A stretch of DNA of 64,000 nt from Anaerolineales bacterium (GCA_016744335.1 JADGEO010000007.1:1-64000); one strand, 5' to 3'; shown: positions 45,644 to 54,578, counted from the first letter of the stretch. Translations and numbers: made by a program. Notes: generated from the letters alone by a model not told the origin.

Positions 45644-48600
45644 TTTGGCTCTTGGTTTCTTGGTTCTTCGCCACGGCGACTTTGACTTCTGTATGCCCAG
45701 CTCCAGTAGCCTTTGCTAATTCTTTTGCCGTAGTTGAAAGAATAGTTTGGATATTGGTGGAACTACGAATTTTTCCTGTAACTTCATAGAGCACGCGCTC
45801 GCGCTCTGCTTGCTTGCGAACTCGTTGAACAAGACGGGTATTCGCTATAATAGCCGCCAAACTACCCACAAGTGTGCCGAGCATTTCCTCATCGTGTTCA
45901 TTATAAGCGGCAACTTTTTCACTTTCTACATTTAGAACACCCAATAATTCTTTTCTAAAAATCAAGGGTATTGCTAATTCAGAGCGTGTATTTATGCTAA
46001 CGGGAACGTATCGTGGATCAGCACTTGTATCGTCAATTCTTAAGAGTTTTTTGTTTCTTGCTACCCAGCCGGTTATTCCATTTGTTGTGGGAATTTGAAT
46101 GAGAGCCTCATCTTCTTCTGAATAGCCAACAGAAGAACCAATCACTAGATTTTCCCCTTTTTCATCTAGCAAAAGTATAGCTACACGATCGCCACCTAAG
46201 ATAACCTGGATTCCTTGAACGGCACCTCGTAGAGATTCTTTTAACGTTGTTCCTGATGCCGCCGAAGTAGTAATATGATGAAGAAGGCGGTGCTGAGAAA
46301 GATGTTCTTGGGTTTCAGCAAAGAGCTCTGTGTTAATAATAGCAATGGCTAGTTGATCGGCAAGAATGCTAAGCGTTTGTAAAATTTCTTCATGAAAGGC
46401 GTAAGGGGTAACACTCTGAACATCTAAAACCGCAAGGATTCGCTCCCCGACTTTAATGGGGATAGCCGCCTCAGCGCGCGTATCTGGTAACAGTGGGTTA
46501 GCATAATAAGTTGCATCTTTGTTAGTGTCTTCAATGACAAGATTCTCTCCACGGCTAGAAACATAGCCAACAATAGATTTTGAACCGACGCCAAGTTTAT
46601 GACCATTTCTTTTTAGTTGCGCGCCTGCCTCACCAGTTGCTTCACGAATAACAGCATATTTACCCAAAGAATCGATGATGAAAACAGAGGCATGATAAAA
46701 ATCAAAGCGATCTCGTATCAAAGTAACGGCGTTGCCTAATAATTCATCTAGATGCAGTGAACCACTAATATCACGAGCAATCTCAGCCGCACTTTCTAAT
46801 TGAAGTGCTCTACGACGACTATCCTCTAGTAATTGGATATTGTGGATAGCCCCAGATACTTGAGATGCTAAAGTGTTGATAAAGCGGAGTGAATTCTCAT
46901 CAAAACTTTGTTCTTTTTCTGTATCTTGCACAATAATTGCCCCAATGACCTTCCCCTTAACTTTCAACGGAGAACCGAGCCATGATTTTGCGGATGCGCC
47001 TGACCCTGCTAGCTTTGCACCCAAGGCGATAGTGCGTTCCTCCGTGTTTTCAACAATCATCAACGATTGCCCTGTGTGGATGATAATTGAAGTAAGCCCT
47101 TCACCTAAGGGGAAAGATGCAATACTGCCTACTTCACCATCTTCGTAAAAATAGGGAATATCAATGGTGTTGCTAACATCATCATATAATGCGACGATAA
47201 ATGGATAATCACCTAGAATTTGGCGTACCTGCTCATGTAATACCGGATATAAAGAGCTAAGGTCTTGTGCCGCGGATGTTGCTTGGTTAGTAATTGAAAT
47301 AGCATCCATTTCAGCTAAGCGTTTTTCTGTTGCTTCCGATGCTCGTATTTTATCTAGGGAAATTATAACCATCTCAATAAGATTGATATAAGGCTGTATT
47401 GCTGTATAGGTTAGATGCTCTTTATGTCTTGCGCCTATCATTATTAGCGCTTCTAGGTTATTTAGGCGCATTACCGGGATAAGTGCAATCACTTGCACAC
47501 CCATTTTTCGGGGAACATCAACAAAAGCTCTTGGGAAGGGGGTTTGAGTATTTAGATCAATAATTTCAGTGTCTTCCTTTATTGATTTGATAATTGAAAC
47601 AGGTGATATATCTAGATACTCAGGTAGTTCAAAGCGTACTATGTCATAATCGGGATCTGATGCGGCATATATTTTTAATCCATTGTCTTTGGCAGTAAAA
47701 ATTATCGTACTAAAAGGTGCATCTTTTAAAATATGGCTGGTTGCTTCAAAGACACCTTCTTTAGTCTTTTCTTGAGCAATTTCTTGACTGGTGCGGTGCA
47801 GGCGATCGAGTTCATTAAGATTGACATCTGATGATTCAAATAAGTTGACGTTTTGGATAGCAGTAGCAATTTGATTAGAAAGTGTTTGTAATACCGCAAT
47901 AGTTGCCTCATCAAAGGCTTCTGGAGATGGGCTTTGCACATCTAGCACGCCAAGAACAGTCTCGCCAACTGAAATGGGAATACCAACTTCTGCACGTGTA
48001 TTAGGCAGAAGCTCATTTTTGAAATAGACAGGATCTTCACCAACATCAGATGCGGCACGATGCTGGTTATTTGCAGACACCCAGCCCACGATGGAATTGG
48101 AACCAACTGCAAGGTGATATTTTTCTGATAACATTTTCTTTGCAGATGGGCTATAAGCCGCTTTCAAATAGGCTGTTTTGCCTGTCCGCCCTACCATAAA
48201 AATTCCCACATGATAGTAATCTAGTCGTTCTGCGATAAGGCGAGTTGTTTTTTCGAGTAGCTCGTCTAGATTAAAGGTTGCTACAATGCTTTGGGCAACA
48301 TCTGAAGCTGTACGGATATATTCTGTTCGCTCTTCAACCTGTTGTGTGAGTGAGTTATATAAGGTGGATAATTCCTCTGCCATTTGGTTGAATGAATATT
48401 CCAGCTTCCCTATTTCGTCATAGCGTTCTACAGGGGCACGCTCTTGCAAATTACCCTGCGCAAATTTATGTACTGTTTCAGATAACACTTCTATGGGGGC
48501 AATAATTCTTTTACTTGCAGAGAGAAGGGCGATTCCTAAAAAGAATAAGGTAGCTATAAAAAGACCAATTGTAAACGGAGCAAGCGCTCTCAGTTCTCCA

Positions 48601-49526
48601 AAAGCAATTTCCTGCGGAACTTCAAGAACAACCTCATTACTATTAGACTCCAGCGGGTGAACTTGTGCAATAACGTCTACGCCAAGATTGTTTTTAAAGG
48701 ATAATAAAGATGTTTCTGCATCTTCTGCTGAAGTAGGATTTGTTAAAAATGAAAAAATCTCATTTTGCTGTTCTTCGGTGGGATTGAAAGGGGTTAAATC
48801 CTCCACATGGGGGTCTATTCCTAAATATACACCGTTTGCTGAGATGATATAAGCAGTTGCATCGGGATTGAGAAGCATGGTTTCTTCAAGAAGATTCTCT
48901 GCTATTTCATCATCAGTTACGCCCACTAAAACGCCAATATCTTCCCCTGAACTAGAAAATAGAGGGGCGATTGTAAAAACAGCAAACTTTTCAGGAAATA
49001 ATACATCTAGCCCATATATCCCCACAGAGCCTTCTTTTTTACTTGTTTGCTCTAAAAAAAATGGATCATCAATTATAGTGCCTTGCCAAGCACTATCTGA
49101 CCCCGCGTACACAACGGAATCTGGGCTGAGAAGAAAGAAATCATCAAAGAGTGGGGTGATTCTTGAGCTGTTGATTTTCTCAAACCCTTCGAGTAATTCA
49201 GTTTCGTATTCGGGCGAGTTTTTTTCAGTAAGATTCTTCGCCGCAGTTTGAAACCCAGAAAGTCGGCTTATGCGATCCAGCCGAATTTCTCTGGTTTTCA
49301 TAGATTTATCAAAAGAATTTGTTTGATTGTATAGTGTATTATAAATATCAGACGCGGCTTCCTCTTTTAGAAGAGAATACGCGCCCAAATATCCCACTAG
49401 TGCCATAATAGAAACGGGTATTATGGTAAAAAGCAGTAAGGTGATTGTAATAGAACGCGCCAAACTTTTTTTGAATTTTGGGTCTTCAGGTACGCCTTCT
49501 ATAGCATGAGTTTCTTCGATAGTCAT
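45636..49526 (-). CDS. Membrane receptor 1: double-Cache, HAMP and five GAF domains
   Basis: A 1296-residue receptor, the largest and the first in the operon. One helix (about 25-48), a double-Cache-type extracytoplasmic domain (about 55-320; FFLLSPDSVVYAGSDS, FAVFTIAPLFSSSGEDIGVLVG) and a second helix (about 327-350) are followed by HAMP (about 350-405; YDEIGKLEYSFNQMAEEL). Five GAF domains then run at about 415-570, 585-740, 755-910, 920-1070 and 1080-1240. The first and fourth carry NPLLP/NELLP..TRAE segments. The fifth has ITGWVARNKKLLRIDDTSADPRY. The tail is IQTILSTTAKELAKATGAGHTEVKVA, as in the other receptors. There is no output domain. GGAG lies before the ATG. Confidence 0.92.
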   Translation of the reverse strand: MTIEETHAIEGVPEDPKFKKSLARSITITLLLFTIIPVSIMALVGYLGAYSLLKEEAASDIYNTLYNQTNSFDKSMKTREIRLDRISRLSGFQTAAKNLTEKNSPEYETELLEGFEKINSSRITPLFDDFFLLSPDSVVYAGSDSAWQGTIIDDPFFLEQTSKKEGSVGIYGLDVLFPEKFAVFTIAPLFSSSGEDIGVLVGVTDDEIAENLLEETMLLNPDATAYIISANGVYLGIDPHVEDLTPFNPTEEQQNEIFSFLTNPTSAEDAETSLLSFKNNLGVDVIAQVHPLESNSNEVVLEVPQEIAFGELRALAPFTIGLFIATLFFLGIALLSASKRIIAPIEVLSETVHKFAQGNLQERAPVERYDEIGKLEYSFNQMAEELSTLYNSLTQQVEERTEYIRTASDVAQSIVATFNLDELLEKTTRLIAERLDYYHVGIFMVGRTGKTAYLKAAYSPSAKKMLSEKYHLAVGSNSIVGWVSANNQHRAASDVGEDPVYFKNELLPNTRAEVGIPISVGETVLGVLDVQSPSPEAFDEATIAVLQTLSNQIATAIQNVNLFESSDVNLNELDRLHRTSQEIAQEKTKEGVFEATSHILKDAPFSTIIFTAKDNGLKIYAASDPDYDIVRFELPEYLDISPVSIIKSIKEDTEIIDLNTQTPFPRAFVDVPRKMGVQVIALIPVMRLNNLEALIMIGARHKEHLTYTAIQPYINLIEMVIISLDKIRASEATEKRLAEMDAISITNQATSAAQDLSSLYPVLHEQVRQILGDYPFIVALYDDVSNTIDIPYFYEDGEVGSIASFPLGEGLTSIIIHTGQSLMIVENTEERTIALGAKLAGSGASAKSWLGSPLKVKGKVIGAIIVQDTEKEQSFDENSLRFINTLASQVSGAIHNIQLLEDSRRRALQLESAAEIARDISGSLHLDELLGNAVTLIRDRFDFYHASVFIIDSLGKYAVIREATGEAGAQLKRNGHKLGVGSKSIVGYVSSRGENLVIEDTNKDATYYANPLLPDTRAEAAIPIKVGERILAVLDVQSVTPYAFHEEILQTLSILADQLAIAIINTELFAETQEHLSQHRLLHHITTSAASGTTLKESLRGAVQGIQVILGGDRVAILLLDEKGENLVIGSSVGYSEEDEALIQIPTTNGITGWVARNKKLLRIDDTSADPRYVPVSINTRSELAIPLIFRKELLGVLNVESEKVAAYNEHDEEMLGTLVGSLAAIIANTRLVQRVRKQAERERVLYEVTGKIRSSTNIQTILSTTAKELAKATGAGHTEVKVAVAKNQETKSQNE

Positions 49527-49552
49527 TCACTACTCCGCAAACATAGCAAAAC

Positions 49553-49984
49553 TTACTGCAATTCCCAAACTTCTTCACCTTCTAAAATGCGTTGTATCTG
49601 TTCGGGAAAACGATCAGGGTCAAGAGGTTTGCCAAGAAAACCATCAAAACCTGCCGCACGAGCTTTTTTGATTTGCTCTGAGCTGGCTTCAGCAGTAACA
49701 GCAACAATAGTTGTCTCTTTTAAACGCTCTGATTGTCGAATTTTTTTCAGCGCGCCGTAGCCATCTTCATAGGGCAAGCGAATATCCATCAAAACTAAAT
49801 CAAGCCTGGGAAGTGTATCGGCATATTCGACAACTTCATAGCCCGATGTTTTCCATTCACAATGAATACCTAAATAGCCTAACATTCGCGCAATGAGTAC
49901 AAAATTAGAAACATTATCTTCAACGACCAAAACAGTCGCGTCTTTCATTACAGATTTTTCGGTGGGGTCAGTATTTGGAGTCAT
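49553..49984 (-). CDS. Stand-alone receiver protein (DivK/CheY-like)
   Basis: A 143-residue single-domain response regulator. Acidic pocket VVEDN, phosphoacceptor Asp67 in LVLMDIRLP, Thr97 in AVTAEA and Lys119 in LGKPLD are all present. A short polar N-terminal extension (MTPNTDPTEK) precedes the domain. With no effector domain it should act as a phosphotransfer intermediate or by binding a partner. AGGAAAA lies 6 nt before the ATG. It is the second gene of the sensor operon, 26 nt upstream of receptor 1. Confidence 0.92.
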   Translation of the reverse strand: MTPNTDPTEKSVMKDATVLVVEDNVSNFVLIARMLGYLGIHCEWKTSGYEVVEYADTLPRLDLVLMDIRLPYEDGYGALKKIRQSERLKETTIVAVTAEASSEQIKKARAAGFDGFLGKPLDPDRFPEQIQRILEGEEVWELQ

Positions 49985-50028
49985 AATTTTTCCTGAGAGA
50001 TAGTAGTTTTATTGGCAAAATATCAAAA

Positions 50029-50406
50029 TTAGCTTTTTCTAAATCGTTCAATTTGTTCAGTTAGGATATCAATATCAATTGGTTTCTGAATATAACCATC
50101 GCACCCCGCCTTTAATGCACGCTCTTTATCGCCGCGCATTACATTGGCGGTAACAGCAATAACGGGAATATCCTTATGCTCTTGCTTTTCTTTGATTTTA
50201 GCGGTCAGAGTATATCCATCCATATCGGGCATATTAATATCCATCAAAATCAAATCAGGAATATCTTTTTCTATTTCTTCAAAAGCCTTTTCTGCCGTAC
50301 TTGCCTCAGTCATTGTATACCCTTCAGATTCAAGAACTCGGCGAATTAGAACTCTGTTTTCGAAATTATCTTCCACATATAAAATCCTAACGGGCTTTTT
50401 TGTCAT
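50029..50406 (-). CDS. Stand-alone receiver protein (DivK-like), first gene of the sensor operon
   Basis: A 125-residue single-domain receiver from the ATG at 50406, selected because GAGGAG lies 6 nt upstream; the frame is open for 17 more codons without a better site. Residues include YVEDN (pocket), phosphoacceptor Asp56 in LILMDINMP, Thr86 in AVTANV and Lys108 in YIQKPID. ENRVLIRRVLESEGY resembles DivK and the receivers of hybrid kinases. It is followed after 44 nt by the second receiver. The promoter at 50499-50507 gives a leader of about 85 nt. Confidence 0.93.
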   Translation of the reverse strand: MTKKPVRILYVEDNFENRVLIRRVLESEGYTMTEASTAEKAFEEIEKDIPDLILMDINMPDMDGYTLTAKIKEKQEHKDIPVIAVTANVMRGDKERALKAGCDGYIQKPIDIDILTEQIERFRKS

Positions 50407-50498
50407 AAACAGCTCCTCAATTGCATTTATTTTACCTATGCTTGTCATTTTTTGCATAACAGCAACCTTGCAAAATTAAAAAATAAAACACATTTAAA

Positions 50499-50507
50499 AT
50501 TCTAACA
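50499..50507 (-). promoter_or_regulatory. Extended -10 promoter of the sensor operon
   Basis: On the minus strand TGTTAGAAT combines an extended TG with TAGAAT (5 of 6 consensus bases). It lies between the ABC-operon terminator (50527-50567) and the first receiver gene. No good -35 is visible, as expected for extended -10 promoters. This is the only promoter-like site I can place ahead of the receiver genes. Confidence 0.5.
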
Positions 50508-50526
50508 CATCCGCGCTTGAATTAAG

Positions 50527-50567
50527 AAAAAAAAGAGATAACCACCTTGCAATATGGTTATCTCTTT
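50527..50567 (-). terminator. Strong terminator after the ABC exporter operon
   Basis: AAAGAGATAACCA at 50555-50567 (read on the minus strand) pairs perfectly with 50532-50544 to give a 13-bp stem and 10-nt loop. A run of eight T follows on the minus strand (A-run at 50527-50534). It isolates the sensor operon from the exporter genes upstream. Confidence 0.93.
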
Positions 50568-50699
50568 ACTGATGAAATTTATCTTTCCTAAGCGATGGGT
50601 GGACAAAGAGCCTCGCGACGCGTGTGGCTTCAATTTGCGTGCTCTTAATTGGTTTTTGTGCGGCGTAGAGCAGAACTTTGCTTATGCCGCATATTTCTT

Positions 50700-50730
50700 T
50701 GGGGGCGCACTCAAGCTAAAAACACGCGCG
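50700..50730. repeat. Copy of the GCACTCAAG dispersed repeat
   Basis: GGGGGCGCACTCAAGCTAAAAACACGC-like sequence around 50701-50727 shares the GCACTCAAG core and a following GCG-rich tail with copies near 10944, 15741 and 57081. It occupies the gap between the exporter gene end and its terminator. The 50568-50755 gap holds nothing else that I can identify. Confidence 0.4.
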
Positions 50731-50755
50731 TGGCGGTGCTTCCCTCTTGTCGCTT

Positions 50756-52579
50756 TTACGCAGTTCTCGGCACCAATCCATCCTGCCCGTATTTTTTTCC
50801 TAAATCTTGCCTAAATTGTTGGGTGTAGAGCCGATAATAATGCCCGCGTTCGCGCAATAATTCGGTGTGACTGCCCATCTCACTGATTTTGCCATCTTCG
50901 ATGACCAAAATACGGTCGGCGCGCCGAATAGTGGAGAGCCGATGCGCCACAACAAAGCTGGTGCGACCGCGCATGAGGTGCTCCATGCCCTGTTGGATGA
51001 GGGATTCTGTGAGTGTGTCTACGCTAGAAGTGGCTTCATCCATAATAAAAAGTTCAGGTTGCGAGAGCACTGCACGGGCGAGACTGATGAGTTGTTTTTG
51101 CCCAGTTGAGAGCAAATCGCCGCCTTCGCCTACTTTTTCAGCATAACCTTTTGACAAGGTTTCGATGAATGGATGTGCGCCTGCTAACTTAGAGGCTTCT
51201 AAAACTTCTTTTTCGCTTGCTGTTAAATTTCCGTAGCGGATATTGTCCATAATTGTGCCAGAGAAAAGATGGGGCGTTTGTAGCACAATGCCAATGCGCT
51301 CGTGGATACTTTCAAGCGTATAGTTGGTATAGTCTTTCCCATTGATGGATACGCTCCCGCGTTTGGGTTCGTAAAAGCGGCAGAGCAAGTTCACGATGGT
51401 CGATTTTCCACCACCGGTGGGACCGACTAGCGCAATCATTTCACCAGCTTGTACTTTTAACGTGAAATCTTGCAAGACGGGTTTTCGTTCTTCGTAGTAG
51501 AAATCTACATGGTCAAATTCGATTTCACCTAGTAATGTCTTTGCATCAACTGCGCCTTTGAGATTATGCACATCGGGGGGCGTATCAACCAGCGTAAAAA
51601 TTCGTTCGGCTGAAGCAATAGAGTGTTGCATTTCGGCATAAACTCGGGCAATATCTTGAATAGGCCAGAGCATAAAGGTGAGATACGACACAAAGGCGTA
51701 GATTCCGCCAATTGTTAATAATCCTGTTTGAGATTGAATGCCGCCGTACCAGACGATTGCGCCCAGCGCAACCGCGGCAATAATTTGCACAATGGGCAAG
51801 AAGAGTGCTGAGAGCCACGCGGCTTTATAGGAAGATCGATACATCTCGCCTGTTAATCCCTGAAATTCGTGCAAGTTTTCCTTCTCGCGTCCTAACGCCT
51901 TCACGATGCGCACGCCACTGATATTTTCATTATATGCGCCAGTAATTTTTGAGTTGGCGCGGCGTGATGCACGAAACTCGACCAAAATTCGTTGGCGAAA
52001 CTTGATGCCGACCACGACCAAAACGGGGATAATGGCAAAAACAATTAATGCTAAACGCCAATTAATGATTGCCATAAAAATTACCGAAGTGGTGATGTTG
52101 GTGACAGCCCAAGTGACATCGAGCAAGCCCCACGTCATCAAATCTGCCACACGCCCCGTATCGGAGGTCATTCGAGACATAAGGCGTCCCACCGATGTTT
52201 GGCTGTAGAAAGAGAGCGATAGGTCTTGTAAATGTTCAAACATCAATTTTCGTAAATCGTATTGAATGCGTTCCCCCAAAACGCCAGCAAGATAAACAAA
52301 GCCGAAAACCATAACTGCTTGCACAATAATAAAGCTGCCATAAATTTTGGCAAGCTCGTGCATGCGCTCTACGTCTCCGGGAATGATGCCTTGGTCTATG
52401 ATGTTTTTGTTAATAAATGTGAAAACGCCATCTAATGCAGATGTTGCGGCTATCGCAATGAAAAAACCAACCACCCACATTTTATGCGGTTTCAGCAAGC
52501 CCAAAATTCTTTTGAAAACGGGCATGGTTAACTGGCTGGTGTATTCTTCTTCTTCGAGTTCTATTTTTTCTTCTGACAT
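50756..52579 (-). CDS. ABC exporter subunit with non-canonical signature motif
   Basis: A 607-residue half-transporter: six helices (about 30-310), then a nucleotide-binding domain. Walker A is GPTGGGKST at 386-394, Walker B is LFIMDEA with catalytic Glu515, and the switch His is His546. The signature is LSTGQ (490-494) instead of LSGGQ. With the partner encoded just upstream, whose Walker B Glu is Asp, it builds a heterodimer with one degenerate site, as in TM287/288 and BmrCD. Such exporters move drugs, lipids or peptides; the substrate is unknown. GGAG lies before the ATG, 58 nt after the partner gene. An acidic N-terminal extension (EEKIELEEEE) is notable. Confidence 0.93.
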   Translation of the reverse strand: MSEEKIELEEEEYTSQLTMPVFKRILGLLKPHKMWVVGFFIAIAATSALDGVFTFINKNIIDQGIIPGDVERMHELAKIYGSFIIVQAVMVFGFVYLAGVLGERIQYDLRKLMFEHLQDLSLSFYSQTSVGRLMSRMTSDTGRVADLMTWGLLDVTWAVTNITTSVIFMAIINWRLALIVFAIIPVLVVVGIKFRQRILVEFRASRRANSKITGAYNENISGVRIVKALGREKENLHEFQGLTGEMYRSSYKAAWLSALFLPIVQIIAAVALGAIVWYGGIQSQTGLLTIGGIYAFVSYLTFMLWPIQDIARVYAEMQHSIASAERIFTLVDTPPDVHNLKGAVDAKTLLGEIEFDHVDFYYEERKPVLQDFTLKVQAGEMIALVGPTGGGKSTIVNLLCRFYEPKRGSVSINGKDYTNYTLESIHERIGIVLQTPHLFSGTIMDNIRYGNLTASEKEVLEASKLAGAHPFIETLSKGYAEKVGEGGDLLSTGQKQLISLARAVLSQPELFIMDEATSSVDTLTESLIQQGMEHLMRGRTSFVVAHRLSTIRRADRILVIEDGKISEMGSHTELLRERGHYYRLYTQQFRQDLGKKYGQDGLVPRTA

Positions 52580-52637
52580 AATGTTTCTCCAATTGTCGCT
52601 TTGGGGTGGGGCTTAGACTCACCCTTACAATGCGATA

Positions 52638-54473
52638 TTAGGCAATTCCTTCAATTTCTTTTTCTAATTCATCATCAATCCGCGTTTGTATCTCGTAAAT
52701 CTCGCGGTACATTCCATCTTCTTGCTCTAGTAGTTCTTCGTGCGTGCCGGCTTGGACAATTTGTCCGCCATCTAGCACTAAAATTAAGTCTGCCACCATC
52801 ACAGATTGAATACGGTGAGCGATGATGAAGGTCGTCCGATTTTGCATTAGGTTGTTTAACGCGGTGCGAATTTCGGCTTCGGTTTCTGTATCTACGGAGG
52901 ATGTTGAATCATCCAAAATTAGGATATGCGGATTTTTCAGCAATGTCCGTGCGATGGCGATGCGTTGCTTCTGTCCGCCAGAGAGAGTGACTCCCTTCTC
53001 GCCGACTAAGGTGCCATACCCATCTGGAAACTCCGTGACGACCGTGTGGACGCTTGCCGCGCGTGCCGCTTCTTCTACTTCTGCGTCTGAGACATCTCTG
53101 CCCACGCCGTAGGTGATATTCTCTCGAATTGAGCGTGAGAAGAGGAAGGGTTCTTGCTCTACAATGCCGGTTTGGGCACGCATATATTTTCTTGAGTAAT
53201 CGCTCAACTCAACGCCATCCATGCGGATTGAGCCTTCGGTATAATCGTAAAAGCGGGGTAATAAGTTGACCAACGATGTTTTGCCCGAGCCAGTTGACCC
53301 AAGCAAGGCAACAGCCGCACCCGCTTTGCAGTTAAAAGAAATGTCCGTGAGCACGCGCGTCCCGTTTGCTTTTTCATCTGGGTAGGCAAAGGAAACATTT
53401 TCAAAGACAATATCGCCGCGCAGATCGCCATCTGGTTCAATCTTCCCATCATTTAGCGGTTCGCGAATTTCTTTTACGATATCCATTAGGCGGCCATAAG
53501 AGACTAATCCTGTTGAGGTTTGAACGATGAGCCGTCCCAGGTTGCGGATGGGCCAAATAAGCCACGCTACCAGCCCGACATAGGTGAGATAATCACCAAT
53601 TGTGATTTCACCGTTAATTGTCATGGTTGCGGCGTAGACAAAACCAAAGAGCATTTGCGCACCCAAGATAAGATCTGAGAGGGGCCAAAATAGTGAGTGC
53701 ATGAGAAGTAGATGCCTGCCTCGCTTGAATTTCTCCCAGTTGTCACCTTCAAATTTGGTCTTTTCGTATTCTTGTTTAGCGAAGGCTTTAACGACGCGCA
53801 CGCCTGTTAGGTTTTCTTGAAGCGTAGTTGAGAGTATGGTGCCTTGTTCTTGATATTTTTCATAGCGTTTGGTAACGCGCTTGAAAAACCACAATGACAT
53901 GAGAAGCATGAAGGGGATGACGACAACCGATATCCAGGCTAGTTCTGCGTTGAGATTGAGCAAGGCGGCAAAGTTGATGAAGAAAATAAGCACGATGCGC
54001 CCCACGCCAATGGCTTGCTCGCTGAAGAAACGGCGGACAGCATCTACATCGGATGTGACGCGCTCAATTAAGTCACCAACTGCGGTGTTGCCGTGGTAAG
54101 AGAAGTTGAGGCGTTGAATATGGTCGAAGAGAAAATCGCGTAAACGGCGCGCAATCCCTTCGGCGGTATAGGCGGCTAATCTGCCGGAGATGAAGGAAAA
54201 GCCACCCTGAAAGAGGGATAGCCCTACGAATCCTAACGCGATCCAAAAGAAAGAGCGTGAAAGATTGCCGTTGATTGGTTCAGCATTCCCTGCCACTAAA
54301 TCGGCAAAATAGCCAAGTAGCAGGTAGGTAAGCGTTTTAGATGTCGCTGAAACTGCCAGTGCAAGCGTTGCGCCGAGATAGGGTAGGCGGTAGTCCACCA
54401 TCATTAGCCAGAGTCCTTTTAGGCGATTTTTTGAGATGGTGTTTCGGAAGTCGAAGGTGAATGGTTTGTTCAT
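52638..54473 (-). CDS. ABC exporter subunit with degenerate Walker B
   Basis: A 611-residue half-transporter with six helices (about 30-315) and a nucleotide-binding domain. Walker A is GSTGSGKTS at 392-400, the signature is canonical LSGGQ (497-501), and the switch His is His553. The Walker B is ILILDDST, so the catalytic Glu position is Asp522. Together with LSTGQ of the partner this makes one composite ATP site hydrolysis-poor, while the other keeps Glu515 and LSGGQ. This complementary pattern confirms that the two proteins pair. AGGAC lies before the ATG. It is the first gene of the two-gene operon. Confidence 0.93.
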   Translation of the reverse strand: MNKPFTFDFRNTISKNRLKGLWLMMVDYRLPYLGATLALAVSATSKTLTYLLLGYFADLVAGNAEPINGNLSRSFFWIALGFVGLSLFQGGFSFISGRLAAYTAEGIARRLRDFLFDHIQRLNFSYHGNTAVGDLIERVTSDVDAVRRFFSEQAIGVGRIVLIFFINFAALLNLNAELAWISVVVIPFMLLMSLWFFKRVTKRYEKYQEQGTILSTTLQENLTGVRVVKAFAKQEYEKTKFEGDNWEKFKRGRHLLLMHSLFWPLSDLILGAQMLFGFVYAATMTINGEITIGDYLTYVGLVAWLIWPIRNLGRLIVQTSTGLVSYGRLMDIVKEIREPLNDGKIEPDGDLRGDIVFENVSFAYPDEKANGTRVLTDISFNCKAGAAVALLGSTGSGKTSLVNLLPRFYDYTEGSIRMDGVELSDYSRKYMRAQTGIVEQEPFLFSRSIRENITYGVGRDVSDAEVEEAARAASVHTVVTEFPDGYGTLVGEKGVTLSGGQKQRIAIARTLLKNPHILILDDSTSSVDTETEAEIRTALNNLMQNRTTFIIAHRIQSVMVADLILVLDGGQIVQAGTHEELLEQEDGMYREIYEIQTRIDDELEKEIEGIA

Positions 54474-54543
54474 GGTGTTTGTCCTGTTGCTAAAGTAAAA
54501 CGTGATGCGTGTTACGTGATTTTTTTGAATACGGATTGTACGG

Positions 54544-54578
54544 ATTATACGGAGAAAAACTTTTTGTTTTTTCTCCGT
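54544..54578 (-). promoter_or_regulatory. ABC operon -10 box beside an inverted repeat and ATCCGTA repeats
   Basis: TATAAT on the minus strand at 54544-54549 is embedded in two close direct repeats of ATCCGTA (minus strand). It is flanked upstream by an 11-bp inverted repeat ACGGAGAAAAA/TTTTTCTCCGT (54549-54559 and 54568-54578) that covers the -35 region. The layout suggests an operator overlapping the promoter. The leader to the ATG would be about 65 nt. No repressor gene is adjacent. Confidence 0.4.

Noticed and set aside
23210..49526. Receptors as chemotaxis MCPs or histidine kinases
   Set aside because: The HAMP-containing receptors invite this, but no methyl-accepting hairpin, HisKA or HATPase motif is present in any of the twelve, and no cheA or cheW is nearby.
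17052..50457. Genomic island, prophage or defence cluster
   Set aside because: No integrase, transposase, att-like repeats or flanking tRNA; receptors, kinase and receivers read as signalling rather than nuclease/toxin modules.
54524..54556. Tandem TACGGAT units as a CRISPR or iteron array
   Set aside because: Only a few short units with no spacers; better read as promoter operator repeats.
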